Part shown: one piece after another, positions 35,437 through 45,168 of the stretch
How the letters are laid out: each line of letters starts with the position of its first letter
Numbering within the stretch: the stretch's first letter is position 1
Assembly: GCF_040219635.1 (NCBI RefSeq)
Contig: NZ_JAVJSC010000008.1
Span: 1-64,000 of the forward strand
Length of the DNA stretch: 64,000 nt
DNA from: Pyruvatibacter sp.
Lineage (GTDB): Bacteria; Pseudomonadota; Alphaproteobacteria; CGMCC-115125
Reading direction: 5' to 3'
Notes under the pieces: generated by a model
Database searches by the model: none
Told to the model about the DNA's origin: nothing
The model's input: only the letters and a program-made list of their open reading frames with translations
Position numbers and translations under genes: made by a program

Positions 35437-36822
35437 ATGCGCGGGTTTGTCCGGTATGCAGTCGCGGCGGTATCTGTCGTGCTGTTTCTGGCGGCGGCCC
35501 CGCTCGCTGACGTGCCGGCCTCAGACGATATTCCGATGCGGCTGCCTCCCGCCCCTTTGCAAACCCTACCTGTTTCCAAAGCTGATGCGCTCAGCCGGTT
35601 TTTTTCGGCGCGTGCGGCAGGTGGTCCGCTGCGTGTGCTGCACATCGGCGACAGCCATATCGCCCGCGACGCTTTTTCCGGTGATCTGCGGGCGATGCTG
35701 ACGGACGGACATACACCCGGTGCGCGCGGCATGATACCACCGGGTCCGGTGTATCCATTCTTCGCGGCGCGTGGCGTTGAAGTGGATATGTCCGACGGGT
35801 GGACGGTTCACCGTGCCCGCAATGACGATGCATCCGGCCCGTTTGGCCTGATGAATGCGCGGGTTGAGGCGGCACCTGCCACCAGCCCGTGGATTGTGCT
35901 GTCGGGCATTGACCACCCGGCGGACCGTCTGGTGATCGGCTATTGGCGACAGCCCGACGGCGGGGCCATTCAGGTGCGCGTCGATGCAGCGCTGCACGCT
36001 TTTCAGACAGATGGTAGGGAAGGCCCGGCGTTTGCTGCGGTTCCGGTGCCTAAGGGCACACAGATTATTCGGGTGTCTGCAGCGGGCGATGGGCCGATGG
36101 CGCTGCTGTCCCTGAGCCTTGAGGCGGGCGAGGCGGGCGTCACGCTCTCCAACACCGGCTGGCCGGGCGCTACCGCGCAGATCATGACCCGGTGGGATGA
36201 CGATGTGCTGCGTATGGAGTTGGCGCGCTTCGCCCCACATCTGATTATCATCAGCTACGGCACCAATGAAGGCTTTGACGATGAGCTTGATCTTGCGGCC
36301 TATGAAACCACCTTGCGCAACCAGCTTATGCGCCTCAAACGGTTTGCGCCCTCAGCGTCGCTGCTACTCACCGGCGGGCCGGACGGCACGCGGTTGCCGT
36401 TTTACGCAGACACTGACGCCCGTGCGCCTCACGAATGGACCTGCGCTCCGCTGACGGACGCAGAGCGCCGCGACTACGCAGCCCTCATGGAAGCTGAAAG
36501 CGAAACGTTACTGCGCTGGCATGATCCACCGTATCTTTCTTCTGTGCTGGCGCTGCAAGAACGTGTGGCGCTTGAAGCGGGTGTGGCGCACTGGAACTGG
36601 CGGCAGGCGATGGGTGGCGCGTGTGCCGTGCATGACTGGCGGCTGGCCGAACCACAATGGGCGCGTCCCGACCATGTGCATCTGACAAGTGCCGGATACG
36701 CCGCGTCAGCCGCAGCGCTGGCGGCAGCGCTGAATGGCGCGTTTGTGGCATGGACTGCCTTACGGGAGGGCGAAACCGTTTCAGATCGGGACAGATCGCA
36801 CTCAGGGGCAACAAAGGATTAA
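35437..36822 (+). CDS. Exported SGNH hydrolase-like protein, O-acetylation partner
   Basis: 461 residues from ATG 35437. N-terminal signal sequence (VRYAVAAVSVVLFLAAAPLADV). Block I is VLHIGDSHIARD (Ser73), block III SYGTNEGFDDE, and WARPDHVHLTSAGY supplies the Asp-x-x-His pair. An insert of ~200 residues between blocks I and III is likely a carbohydrate-binding module, as in AlgX- or PatB-like proteins. In such systems an SGNH protein takes acetyl from the membrane MBOAT protein and places it on a periplasmic polymer. The MBOAT gene begins 61 bp downstream. Confidence 0.82.
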   Translation: MRGFVRYAVAAVSVVLFLAAAPLADVPASDDIPMRLPPAPLQTLPVSKADALSRFFSARAAGGPLRVLHIGDSHIARDAFSGDLRAMLTDGHTPGARGMIPPGPVYPFFAARGVEVDMSDGWTVHRARNDDASGPFGLMNARVEAAPATSPWIVLSGIDHPADRLVIGYWRQPDGGAIQVRVDAALHAFQTDGREGPAFAAVPVPKGTQIIRVSAAGDGPMALLSLSLEAGEAGVTLSNTGWPGATAQIMTRWDDDVLRMELARFAPHLIIISYGTNEGFDDELDLAAYETTLRNQLMRLKRFAPSASLLLTGGPDGTRLPFYADTDARAPHEWTCAPLTDAERRDYAALMEAESETLLRWHDPPYLSSVLALQERVALEAGVAHWNWRQAMGGACAVHDWRLAEPQWARPDHVHLTSAGYAASAAALAAALNGAFVAWTALREGETVSDRDRSHSGATKD

Positions 36823-36883
36823 GATGTGTGGCGCGGTTTGACCCGTTCCATGTGTCTTCAATCCCAATGAGACACGTTCGGAC

Positions 36884-38359
36884 ATGCTGTTTCCGACACT
36901 CGATTTTGCGCTGTTCTTCGTCATCGTGTTCCTTATTGCATGGGAACTGCGGCGGGACATGGACGCGCGCAAACTCGTTTTGGTGCTCGCCTCCTACTTC
37001 TTTTACGGCTACTGGGATCCGCGCTTCACGTTGCTGCTGGCCGGGTCGTCGCTGCTGAACTACGCGGCCGGGCGCGCCATCGGCGGCATGAATGACGGGG
37101 CAATGCGCAAATGGGTGTTGGGCGTTGCCATTGCGCTCAACCTGGCTGTGCTGGCGTTTTTCAAATATTACGGCTTCTTCCTGGATTCGCTCGCCGACAT
37201 GCTGGTGACGCTGGGCATCGAGCGCGACCTGCCGTTCCTGGAAGTCATCCTGCCGGTCGGTATTTCGTTCTTCACGTTCCAGGGCATCTCGTACCTTGTG
37301 GATGTCTATCGGCGGCACGTGGACGCCTCGCGCTCGGTCCTGGATATTTTTCTCTACATCTCGTTTTTCCCGCAGCTTGTGGCGGGGCCAATCGTCCGGG
37401 CTGCGCATTTTCTGCCGCAGCTTGAGCGCACACCGCACGTCAACCGCCGCATGGCGTCGCTTGCCGTGGTGCTCATACTGGTTGGCCTGTTCAAGAAGAT
37501 GGTGATAGCCAACTATCTGGCCACCGAGGTTGTGGACAATGTGTTCTTCGACCCGACGATCTATGGCGGCGGTGATCTGCTGCTGGGTGTTTATGCCTAT
37601 GCAGTGCAGATCTATTGCGATTTTTCCGCGTATTCCGACATTGCCATCGGCGTGGCAGCGTTGCTTGGCTATCGCTTCCCGCGCAATTTTGACCATCCGT
37701 ATCGGGCGGCCTCGTTGCAGGAGTTCTGGCGGCGCTGGCACATTTCGCTGTCCACATGGCTGCGGGACTACTTGTACATTCCCCTTGGTGGCAGTCACGG
37801 CTCCACCTTCAAGACCTATCGCAATCTGTTTCTCACCATGTTCCTTGGTGGCATCTGGCATGGCGCTGCTTGGACATTCGTTTTCTGGGGCGCATTCCAC
37901 GGCGCGATGCTGGGGGTCGAGCGTGCAGTGAGCAGACGTTGGGAAGCCTATGCAGGCAACGGCAACGGCTATGGCGGCGGAGTTCTGGGCACCCTGATGG
38001 GCATCGGCCGCGCCATTCAGGGGTCCATCGGTACTGTGCTTGGCATTGTGCTGACATTTCATCTTGTTTGCTTTGCATGGATATTCTTCCGTGCACCAAC
38101 CTTCTCCAGCGCGTGGAACTATGTAATCGGGTTGTTTGACTGGTCGCAGCCCTCGCAATATGCGTCGCCATTCATTGTCGGCATGGTGGCTCTGTCACTG
38201 GCCGCGCACTTCCTGCCGTCAAACTGGGCGGTAGGTGTGGGACGCATGTTGCAGCGCGCGTCGTGGATTGTGTTGGGTTTGATGCTCGGCTTTGGCATTC
38301 TGGCGATTGAAGCCATGGCGCCTGAAGGCGTTGCCCCGTTCATCTATTTCCAGTTCTAG
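36884..38359 (+). CDS. MBOAT family O-acyltransferase (AlgI/PatA-like)
   Basis: 491 residues with about ten membrane segments. The MBOAT signature region is FWRRWHISLSTWLRDYLYIPLGG (His286) and the invariant His is His326 in LGGIWHGAAW. The N-terminus MLFPTLDFALFFVIVFLIAW and ASYFFYGYWDPRF are typical of AlgI/DltB/PatA proteins, which pass acetyl groups across the inner membrane to acceptors outside. With the two SGNH proteins upstream and the small membrane protein downstream it forms a complete O-acetylation module. Acceptor, alginate-like polysaccharide or peptidoglycan, is unknown; no alginate synthesis genes lie here. Confidence 0.93.
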   Translation: MLFPTLDFALFFVIVFLIAWELRRDMDARKLVLVLASYFFYGYWDPRFTLLLAGSSLLNYAAGRAIGGMNDGAMRKWVLGVAIALNLAVLAFFKYYGFFLDSLADMLVTLGIERDLPFLEVILPVGISFFTFQGISYLVDVYRRHVDASRSVLDIFLYISFFPQLVAGPIVRAAHFLPQLERTPHVNRRMASLAVVLILVGLFKKMVIANYLATEVVDNVFFDPTIYGGGDLLLGVYAYAVQIYCDFSAYSDIAIGVAALLGYRFPRNFDHPYRAASLQEFWRRWHISLSTWLRDYLYIPLGGSHGSTFKTYRNLFLTMFLGGIWHGAAWTFVFWGAFHGAMLGVERAVSRRWEAYAGNGNGYGGGVLGTLMGIGRAIQGSIGTVLGIVLTFHLVCFAWIFFRAPTFSSAWNYVIGLFDWSQPSQYASPFIVGMVALSLAAHFLPSNWAVGVGRMLQRASWIVLGLMLGFGILAIEAMAPEGVAPFIYFQF

Positions 38360-38371
38360 GGATATGTCGCG

Positions 38372-38770
38372 ATGATGGAGCATATTGACCCGGAAGCCGA
38401 TGCCTACGAACCTGGCTTCGAGATGAAGCCCAGGGCATCGCTCAACGCGGAAGCCGAAACCACGCGCACCTTCAAGCGCGTGCTGTACTCCATGCTGTTT
38501 GGCTTTGTCATTCTGGCGCTGTTTCACTCAGCGTCGCTGGTGACCTATGTGCGCGGTCTGCCGATCGGGCCGGTGGAAGACACGGTGATTGCCGTTAGTG
38601 AAGCCTGGCACGAGCAGATGCAGCGCAACGGCCTGACCGAGCTGTTCACGCTGATGGATGAGCGGATGCAGGCATTGCACGACGCCACATGGAACGATGT
38701 GGACGCGGTGCTTGATGGTCGCGCCGGTGCTGATGCGCCGGATGATTTGCGCGGAGGGGTGGCGGAGTAG
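38372..38770 (+). CDS. Small single-pass membrane protein of the O-acetylation module
   Basis: 132 residues. Acidic N-terminus (~35 residues), one predicted membrane helix (VLYSMLFGFVILALFHSASLVTYV), then a periplasmic helical tail (VIAVSEAWHEQMQRNGLTELFTLMDERMQALHD). No family recognised. It follows the MBOAT gene after 12 bp and is surely in the same operon, so it may tether or stabilise the acyltransferase complex. ATG at 38375 is an equal alternative start. Confidence 0.75.
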   Translation: MMEHIDPEADAYEPGFEMKPRASLNAEAETTRTFKRVLYSMLFGFVILALFHSASLVTYVRGLPIGPVEDTVIAVSEAWHEQMQRNGLTELFTLMDERMQALHDATWNDVDAVLDGRAGADAPDDLRGGVAE

Positions 38771-38849
38771 GCTGCCACTAGGAACGGCGCTGCGTTGGTT
38801 GCGCTGAACGGAGCACGGGCAGGTGTTTCCACTTTAATGTTTATGCCTT

Positions 38850-38929
38850 TCCGCGACTTGATCGCGGAACCCAGGGCGACATTGCGAGGCTTGTCCGGGT
38901 AGCCCTGGACCCCGGATCAAGTCCGGGGT
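38850..38929. repeat. REP-like palindromic element between convergent genes
   Basis: TCCGCGACTTGATCGCGGA (38850-38868) is a perfect hairpin; ACCCCGGA, loop TCAAG, TCCGGGGT (38909-38929) is another. The loops CTTGA and TCAAG are themselves complementary, and CCAGGGC (38871) pairs with GCCCTGG (38902), so the whole element can fold as one long palindrome. It lies in the convergent gap between the small membrane protein and gltD, like the element at 26225. Confidence 0.85.
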
Positions 38930-38954
38930 GCAAAGTCTTGAGTTTCAGTCATAC

Positions 38955-40382
38955 CTACCGTGGCAGCGTGGTTTCACCCATCAGGAACTTGTCCACCGTG
39001 TGAGCGCACTGGCGGCCTTCACGGATCGCCCAGACGACCAGAGACTGGCCGCGGCGCATGTCGCCGCAGGCGAACAGTTTGTCCACGGAGGATTTGTAGC
39101 TGTCTTCGCCTTCGGTGTCGGCCTTGATGTTGCCGCGCTGATCCAGCTCCGGGTTCAGGGCTTCAATCATGCCCTCATGCACGGGGCTGACGAAACCCAT
39201 GGCGAGCAGCACAAGATCCGCCTTGATTTCAAACTCTGAGCCTTCGATGGGCTGCATCTTGTCGTCCACGCGGGTGCAGATAAGGCCCGTTACCTTGCCG
39301 TCTTCGCCGACAAACTTTTTGGTCATCACGGCAAAGTCACGGTCAGCGCCTTCTGCCTGACTGGACGATGTGCGGAACTTCATCGGCCAGTGCGGCCAGG
39401 TCATCAGCTTGTCTTCTTTTTCAGGCGGCTGCGGCATGATCTCGATTTGCGTTACCGACACAGCGCCCTGACGGAATGATGTGCCGATGCAGTCGGAGCC
39501 GGTGTCGCCACCGCCGATCACCACCACACGCTTGCCCCCGGCCAGAATGGGGGCCGCATTGCCCAGATGCTCGTCGCCGACGCGGCGGTTTTGCTGCGGC
39601 AGAAACTCCATCGCAAAGTGAACGCCATCCAGGTCACGGCCTTCAATCGGCAGGTCGCGGGGCTTTTCCGCGCCACCGGCAAGTGCCACGGCATCAAACT
39701 GGGCCATCAGGTCGTCGGCGGTCATATCAACGCCAATATGCACGCCGGTTCTAAGCGTCACTCCTTCGGCGGTCATCTGCTCGATGCGGCGGTCGATGAC
39801 GTGCTTTTCCATTTTGAAATCAGGAATGCCGTAACGCAGCAGGCCCCCTGCCTTCTGGTTTTTTTCAAACAGCGTCACGTCGTGACCCGCGCGGGCCAAC
39901 TGCTGCGCGCACGCCATGCCTGCCGGGCCGGACCCGACGACGGCAACTTTTTTGCCGGTCTTGTGAGCGGGGATCTGTGGCTCAATCCAGCCGTCTTCAA
40001 TGGCACGGTCCGCGATGGCGCACTCAATTGATTTGATTGTGACAGGTTTGTCGATGAGGTTGAGCGTACAGGCAGCCTCGCATGGCGCAGGGCAGATGCG
40101 GCCGGTCACTTCGGGAAAATTGTTGGTGGAATGCAGGTTGCGTGCTGCTTCCTCCCAATCGTCCGAATACACCAGATCATTCCAGTCGGGGATCTGGTTG
40201 TTGACCGGGCAGCCGTTGTGACAATAGGGGATGCCGCAATCCATGCAGCGGGCGGCCTGGCTTTTGACGCCCTCTTCGGACATCGGAATCACGAACTCGC
40301 GGAAGTGGCGCACGCGGTCTGAGGCCGGTGCTTCCGTGCGGTCCTGACGGTCGATTTCCATGAAGCCGGTGACTTTACCCAT
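38955..40382 (-). CDS. gltD: Glutamate synthase (NADPH) small subunit
   Basis: 475 residues. The N-terminal cluster domain has CMDCGIPYCHNGCPVNN and ICPAPCEAAC for two [4Fe-4S] centres. GKKVAVVGSGPAGMACAQQLA binds FAD, and VVVIGGGDTGSDCIG binds NADPH. GltD takes electrons from NADPH and passes them to GltB for reductive formation of glutamate from glutamine and 2-oxoglutarate. It lies 70 bp downstream of gltB on the same strand. Confidence 0.97.
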   Translation of the reverse strand: MGKVTGFMEIDRQDRTEAPASDRVRHFREFVIPMSEEGVKSQAARCMDCGIPYCHNGCPVNNQIPDWNDLVYSDDWEEAARNLHSTNNFPEVTGRICPAPCEAACTLNLIDKPVTIKSIECAIADRAIEDGWIEPQIPAHKTGKKVAVVGSGPAGMACAQQLARAGHDVTLFEKNQKAGGLLRYGIPDFKMEKHVIDRRIEQMTAEGVTLRTGVHIGVDMTADDLMAQFDAVALAGGAEKPRDLPIEGRDLDGVHFAMEFLPQQNRRVGDEHLGNAAPILAGGKRVVVIGGGDTGSDCIGTSFRQGAVSVTQIEIMPQPPEKEDKLMTWPHWPMKFRTSSSQAEGADRDFAVMTKKFVGEDGKVTGLICTRVDDKMQPIEGSEFEIKADLVLLAMGFVSPVHEGMIEALNPELDQRGNIKADTEGEDSYKSSVDKLFACGDMRRGQSLVVWAIREGRQCAHTVDKFLMGETTLPR

Positions 40383-40452
40383 CTGGCTTACCCTTTGTGC
40401 TCAAACATCTGTGTTCAAATATCTTCGGTGATGCTGGTTCGTGACGGTGTGG

Positions 40453-43400
40453 CTATTCGCCTGCCGCCTTGAACGGTGTTGCATCGTTTTCGTTGACAGC
40501 CTTCATTTCTTCCAGCGCGCGGCGATAGTCCACCGGCATCACCTTCACAAACTTCGGCAGATAGGTATCCCACGCGTCCAAAATCATTTTGGCGCGGGCA
40601 GAGCCCGTGTAGTGGGCGTGGTTCTCAATGAGCTGACGCAGACGTTCAGCGTCAAAGCGCGTCATGTCGGTCATCACGTCCACACGGCCATGAGTCTCAA
40701 GGTCACCGCCCTGGTGGCCGCGCCGTTCCATGGCATCGTCCTCGGCGGGAATGTGCTCAAGCTCAACCATCGAGAGGTTGCAGCGGCGCTCAAAGTCGCC
40801 CGCCTCATCCAGCACATAGGCAATGCCGCCTGACATGCCGGCGGCAAAGTTGCGGCCGGTTTCGCCCAGCACCACCACAACGCCGCCGGTCATGTATTCG
40901 CAGCAATGGTCGCCTGAGCCTTCCACCACGGCGATCGCGCCGGAGTTGCGCACAGCAAATCGCTCACCCGCAACGCCGCGGAAATAGCATTCCCCGGTGA
41001 TGGCACCATACAGCACCGTGTTGCCGACGATGATGCTCTTTTCAGGCACCACTTTTGCGGTTTCATGCGGATAGATGACAATGCGACCGCCAGACAGGCC
41101 CTTGCCCACATAGTCGTTGGCTTCACCGGCCAGCTCAAACGTCACGCCGTGGGCCAGCCATGCGCCGAAGCTCTGGCCTGCGGTGCCGGTAAGTTTTACC
41201 GATATCGTGTCTTCGGGCAGACCTTTGTGGCCATAGCGCCTGGCGACTTCGCCCGACAGCATGGCACCGGCGGTGCGGTTCTGCGAGTTGATGGTGGTCT
41301 CGATCTTTACCGGTGAGCGGTCGGCGAGCGCAGGCTGCGCCTCGTCAATCAGCTTGCGGTCAAGAATGTCCGTGATCGGATGTTTTTGCGCTTCAACGTG
41401 GCGAATAGCCACGCCGGGCACGTCTTCAGGCCGCTGGAACAGGCGCGAGACATCAAGCCCCTGCGCCTTCCAGTGGTTCAGCGCTCTGGTCTGGTCGAGG
41501 GCATCCATCAGGCCGATCATGTCTTCAAGTTTGGTGAAGCCCATCTCGGCCATGATGGCGCGCAGTTCTTCGGCCACATAGAAGAAGTAATTCACCACGT
41601 GCTCGGGCAGGCCGACGAAACGCTTGCGCAGAACCGGGTCCTGCGTGGCAACGCCCACAGGGCAGGTGTTGAGGTGACACTTGCGCATCATGATGCAGCC
41701 TGCGGCAATCAGCGGTGCGGTCGAAAAGCCAAACTCGTCCGCGCCCAGCAACGCACCGATGGCAACGTCGCGTCCGGTGCGCAGGCCACCATCCACCTGC
41801 ACGGCAATACGGCCGCGCAGGCCGTTGGCCACCAGTGTCTGATGGGTTTCGGCAAGGCCGATTTCCCATGGCGAGCCGGCGTGCTTGATGGAGGTGAGGG
41901 GTGACGCCCCGGTGCCGCCTTCGTAGCCCGAAATCGTCACGTGATCGGCGCGTGCCTTGGACACACCTGCGGCCACCGTGCCGACGCCCACTTCCGATAC
42001 CAGCTTTACCGATACCCAGGCATCCGGATTGACGTTTTTCAGGTCAAAAATGAGCTGCGCCAGATCTTCAATGGAATAGATGTCGTGGTGCGGCGGCGGC
42101 GAAATCAGGCCCACGCCGGGCGTTGAGTAGCGCACCTTGGCAATGACCGCGTCCACTTTGTGGCCGGGCAACTGGCCGCCTTCGCCGGGCTTGGCCCCCT
42201 GCGCCATCTTAATCTGGATCATGTCGGCGTTGACGAGATATTCCGCCGTCACGCCAAAGCGGCCTGAGGCCACCTGCTTGATGGCTGAGCGCATCGAGTC
42301 GCCATTGGCGAGCGGTGTGAACCGGTCCACTTCCTCGCCGCCCTCGCCGGTGTTGGACTTGCCGCCGATGCGGTTCATCGCCATGGCCAGCGTGGTGTGC
42401 GCCTCACGGCTGATCGAGCCGAACGACATGGCCCCGGTGGCAAAACGCTTGACGATATCTTTTGCGGGCTCGACGTCATCAATGGACACCGGCGCGCGGC
42501 CAAGTTCTTCCGCAGACTTCAAGCGGAACAGGCCGCGAATGGTCATCAGGCGCTTGGTCTGATCGTTGATCGACTTTGCAAACGCGTTGTACTTGTCCTG
42601 GCTGTTGCCACGCACCGCGTGTTGCAGGTCGGCCACCGTGTCTGCGGTCCACATGTGTTCTTCGCCGCGTACGCGCTGCATGTATTCGCCGCCTACGGTA
42701 AGGGCTGTTTTCAGCACCGGGTCGGTAGAGAACGTGCGGTGGTGACGGCGCACGGTTTCTTCCGCCACTTCGGCAAGCCCCACACCTTCAATGGTGGTGG
42801 CTGTGCCGTAGAAGTAGTCGTGCACGAACTGCGACGACAAACCAACGGCGTCAAAAATCTGTGCCCCGCAATAGGACTGATAGGTGGAGATGCCCATCTT
42901 GGACATCACCTTCAAAATACCTTTGTCGATGGCCTTGATGTAGCGCGACTTGATGGTGGCATCGTCAAGGTCTTCATCCAGCATGGACTTGCCGGCGACC
43001 AGCGTTTCGAACGCCAGATACGGGTTGATGGCTTCCGCGCCATAGCCTGCGAGCGCACAGAAGTGATGCACCTCGCGGGCTTCGCCGGTTTCCACCACAA
43101 GGCCCACGCGGGTGCGCAGCTTGCGGCGGATCAGGTGATGATGCACAGCGGAAGTTGCCAGCAGCGACGGGATAGCCACCCGGTCTTCGCTCAGCAGCCT
43201 GTCGGACAGGATGATGATGTTGAAGCCTTCGGTGACGGCGCGTTCAGCACGCTCGCACAGCGCGTCCAGCGCGGGCTTCATGCCGGATGCGCCGCGGTCT
43301 GCAGCGAAAGTCGTGTCCAGCGTCTTGGTCTGGAAATGATTGTCGGCGATGTCACCGATGGCGCGGATTTTTTCCAGATCCTCATTCGACAGGATCGGCT

Positions 43401-45144
43401 GGCGCACTTCCAGGCGGCGCAGATCGCCCTGGCTGTGCAGGTCCAGCAGGTTGGGGCGCGGGCCGATGAACGAGACGAGGCTCATCACCAGTTCTTCGCG
43501 GATCGGGTCAATCGGCGGGTTGGTGACCTGGGCAAAGTTTTGCTGGAAATAGGCAAACAAGGACTTTGACTGGTTCGACAGCACTGCGATGGGCGTATCC
43601 GTGCCCATTGAGCCGATGGCTTCTTGGCCTGTGGCGGCCATGGGCGCCATCAACATGCGCACGTCTTCCTGGGTGTAGCCGAACGCCTGCTGACGCTTGA
43701 GCAGTGGCACGTTGGGCTGGGGCGGGTTGCCGCCGATGTCGGGCAGCTCTTCAACCGCGATCTGCGCTTTGTCCAGCCATTCCTGATACGGCTCGAGGGC
43801 GGCAAGCTTGGCCTTGTTTTCCTCATCGGAAATGATGCGGCCTTCTTCAAGGTCGATGAGCAGCATCTTGCCGGGCTGCAGCCGCCATTTTTCAACGATA
43901 CGGTCTTCCGGATACGGAAGAACGCCCATTTCAGATGCCAAAATCACGTGGTCGTCGTCGGTGACGAAATAGCGCGCCGGGCGCAGGCCGTTACGGTCCA
44001 GCGTGGCGCCGATCTGGCGACCGTCGGTGAACGCCATAGCGGCGGGGCCATCCCATGGTTCCATCAGGGCAGCGTGATGCTCGTAGAAGGCGCGCCGTGC
44101 CGGGTCCATCAGCTCATGCCCGGCCCATGCTTCAGGGATCATCATCATCATGGCGTGCGACAGCGAGTAGCCGCCCATCACAAGCAGCTCCAACGCGTTG
44201 TCGAAGCACGCTGAGTCCGACTGGCCCTCAACAATCAGGGGCCAGATTTTTTCAACGTCCGCACCCAGAACATCGGACGCCATGGAGCCCTGACGGGCTG
44301 CCATCCAGTTGACGTTGCCGCGCAACGTGTTGATCTCGCCATTGTGGCAGATCATCCGGAACGGCTGGGCGAGGCTCCAGGTGGGAAAGGTGTTGGTGGA
44401 AAAGCGCTGATGCACCAGCGCCAGCGCTGACACCATGCGATCGTCATGCAGATCCAGATAGTATTTGCCTACCTGGTCGGACATCAACATGCCCTTGTAG
44501 TTGAGCACACGAGACGACATGGAGGTGATGTAGGTGTCTGCCGCGCTGGTAACGTCTTCTTCCAGCAGCGAGTTCCAGATCTGCTTGCGGATAACAAACA
44601 GCTTGCGCTCGAACGCGTCCTGATCAGCACAGTTTTCGCCGCGCTGAATGAACAACTGCTTGTGATACGGCTCGGTGGGAATAACTGAATAGCCAAGGTC
44701 ACGGTTGTCCACCGGCACATCGCGCCAGCCCAGAACCGTCTGGCCTTCAGCGGCAACCACCTGTTCGGCACGCTGTATCGCGTGGGCACGCCGGTCATCT
44801 TCCTGCGGCAGGAAGAAGTGCCCCACGGCGTAGTTGCCCTCCGCTGGAAGCGTGAAGCCAAGTTCGCCGGTGACAGCGCGCAGGAACGCATCGGGCATCT
44901 GAATGAGAATGCCGGCCCCGTCGCCAGCCTTGGGGTCAGCGCCCACAGCGCCGCGGTGTTCAAGGTTGCACAGAATTGACAGACCATCCTGCACGGTCTT
45001 GTGGGTTTTGATGTTCTTGATATTGGCGACAAAGCCGATGCCGCAGGCATCTTTTTCGTTGCGCGGGTCGTACAGACCCTTGGGCGCGGGCATACCTGCG
45101 GGGCGGAAACCGGGCCGGAACTTTTCATCCTGTGACTTCGTCAT
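40453..45144 (-). CDS. gltB: Glutamate synthase (NADPH) large subunit
   Basis: 1563 residues from ATG 45144 (AGAGG eight bases upstream; ATG 45168 is an alternative; the frame is open to 45435, but that part is not conserved-looking). Cys34 in KDACGIGFVA is the class II amidotransferase nucleophile, exposed after cleavage of a ~33-residue propeptide. The centre holds the FMN site and the [3Fe-4S] ligands in CIMMRKCHLNTCPVG; the C-terminus is the GXGXG-type beta-helix (GEVARRYG, GGRIVIY, GECYFRGVAGERFAVRNSG). It hydrolyses glutamine and adds ammonia to 2-oxoglutarate through an internal tunnel, with GltD as electron donor. Confidence 0.97.
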   Translation of the reverse strand: MTKSQDEKFRPGFRPAGMPAPKGLYDPRNEKDACGIGFVANIKNIKTHKTVQDGLSILCNLEHRGAVGADPKAGDGAGILIQMPDAFLRAVTGELGFTLPAEGNYAVGHFFLPQEDDRRAHAIQRAEQVVAAEGQTVLGWRDVPVDNRDLGYSVIPTEPYHKQLFIQRGENCADQDAFERKLFVIRKQIWNSLLEEDVTSAADTYITSMSSRVLNYKGMLMSDQVGKYYLDLHDDRMVSALALVHQRFSTNTFPTWSLAQPFRMICHNGEINTLRGNVNWMAARQGSMASDVLGADVEKIWPLIVEGQSDSACFDNALELLVMGGYSLSHAMMMMIPEAWAGHELMDPARRAFYEHHAALMEPWDGPAAMAFTDGRQIGATLDRNGLRPARYFVTDDDHVILASEMGVLPYPEDRIVEKWRLQPGKMLLIDLEEGRIISDEENKAKLAALEPYQEWLDKAQIAVEELPDIGGNPPQPNVPLLKRQQAFGYTQEDVRMLMAPMAATGQEAIGSMGTDTPIAVLSNQSKSLFAYFQQNFAQVTNPPIDPIREELVMSLVSFIGPRPNLLDLHSQGDLRRLEVRQPILSNEDLEKIRAIGDIADNHFQTKTLDTTFAADRGASGMKPALDALCERAERAVTEGFNIIILSDRLLSEDRVAIPSLLATSAVHHHLIRRKLRTRVGLVVETGEAREVHHFCALAGYGAEAINPYLAFETLVAGKSMLDEDLDDATIKSRYIKAIDKGILKVMSKMGISTYQSYCGAQIFDAVGLSSQFVHDYFYGTATTIEGVGLAEVAEETVRRHHRTFSTDPVLKTALTVGGEYMQRVRGEEHMWTADTVADLQHAVRGNSQDKYNAFAKSINDQTKRLMTIRGLFRLKSAEELGRAPVSIDDVEPAKDIVKRFATGAMSFGSISREAHTTLAMAMNRIGGKSNTGEGGEEVDRFTPLANGDSMRSAIKQVASGRFGVTAEYLVNADMIQIKMAQGAKPGEGGQLPGHKVDAVIAKVRYSTPGVGLISPPPHHDIYSIEDLAQLIFDLKNVNPDAWVSVKLVSEVGVGTVAAGVSKARADHVTISGYEGGTGASPLTSIKHAGSPWEIGLAETHQTLVANGLRGRIAVQVDGGLRTGRDVAIGALLGADEFGFSTAPLIAAGCIMMRKCHLNTCPVGVATQDPVLRKRFVGLPEHVVNYFFYVAEELRAIMAEMGFTKLEDMIGLMDALDQTRALNHWKAQGLDVSRLFQRPEDVPGVAIRHVEAQKHPITDILDRKLIDEAQPALADRSPVKIETTINSQNRTAGAMLSGEVARRYGHKGLPEDTISVKLTGTAGQSFGAWLAHGVTFELAGEANDYVGKGLSGGRIVIYPHETAKVVPEKSIIVGNTVLYGAITGECYFRGVAGERFAVRNSGAIAVVEGSGDHCCEYMTGGVVVVLGETGRNFAAGMSGGIAYVLDEAGDFERRCNLSMVELEHIPAEDDAMERRGHQGGDLETHGRVDVMTDMTRFDAERLRQLIENHAHYTGSARAKMILDAWDTYLPKFVKVMPVDYRRALEEMKAVNENDATPFKAAGE

Positions 45145-45168
45145 GCCGCCAACCTCTTCAAAATCCAT

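Noticed and set aside
36485..38158. 557-residue minus-strand open frame opposite the SGNH and MBOAT genes
   Set aside because: It is antisense to two clear genes, has no recognisable domain and a biased His/Arg/Gln composition typical of antisense frames in GC-rich DNA.
42397..43569. 390-residue plus-strand open frame opposite gltB
   Set aside because: Lies wholly inside the antisense of the conserved glutamate synthase; composition (His, Gly, Ala, Val) is that of a shadow.
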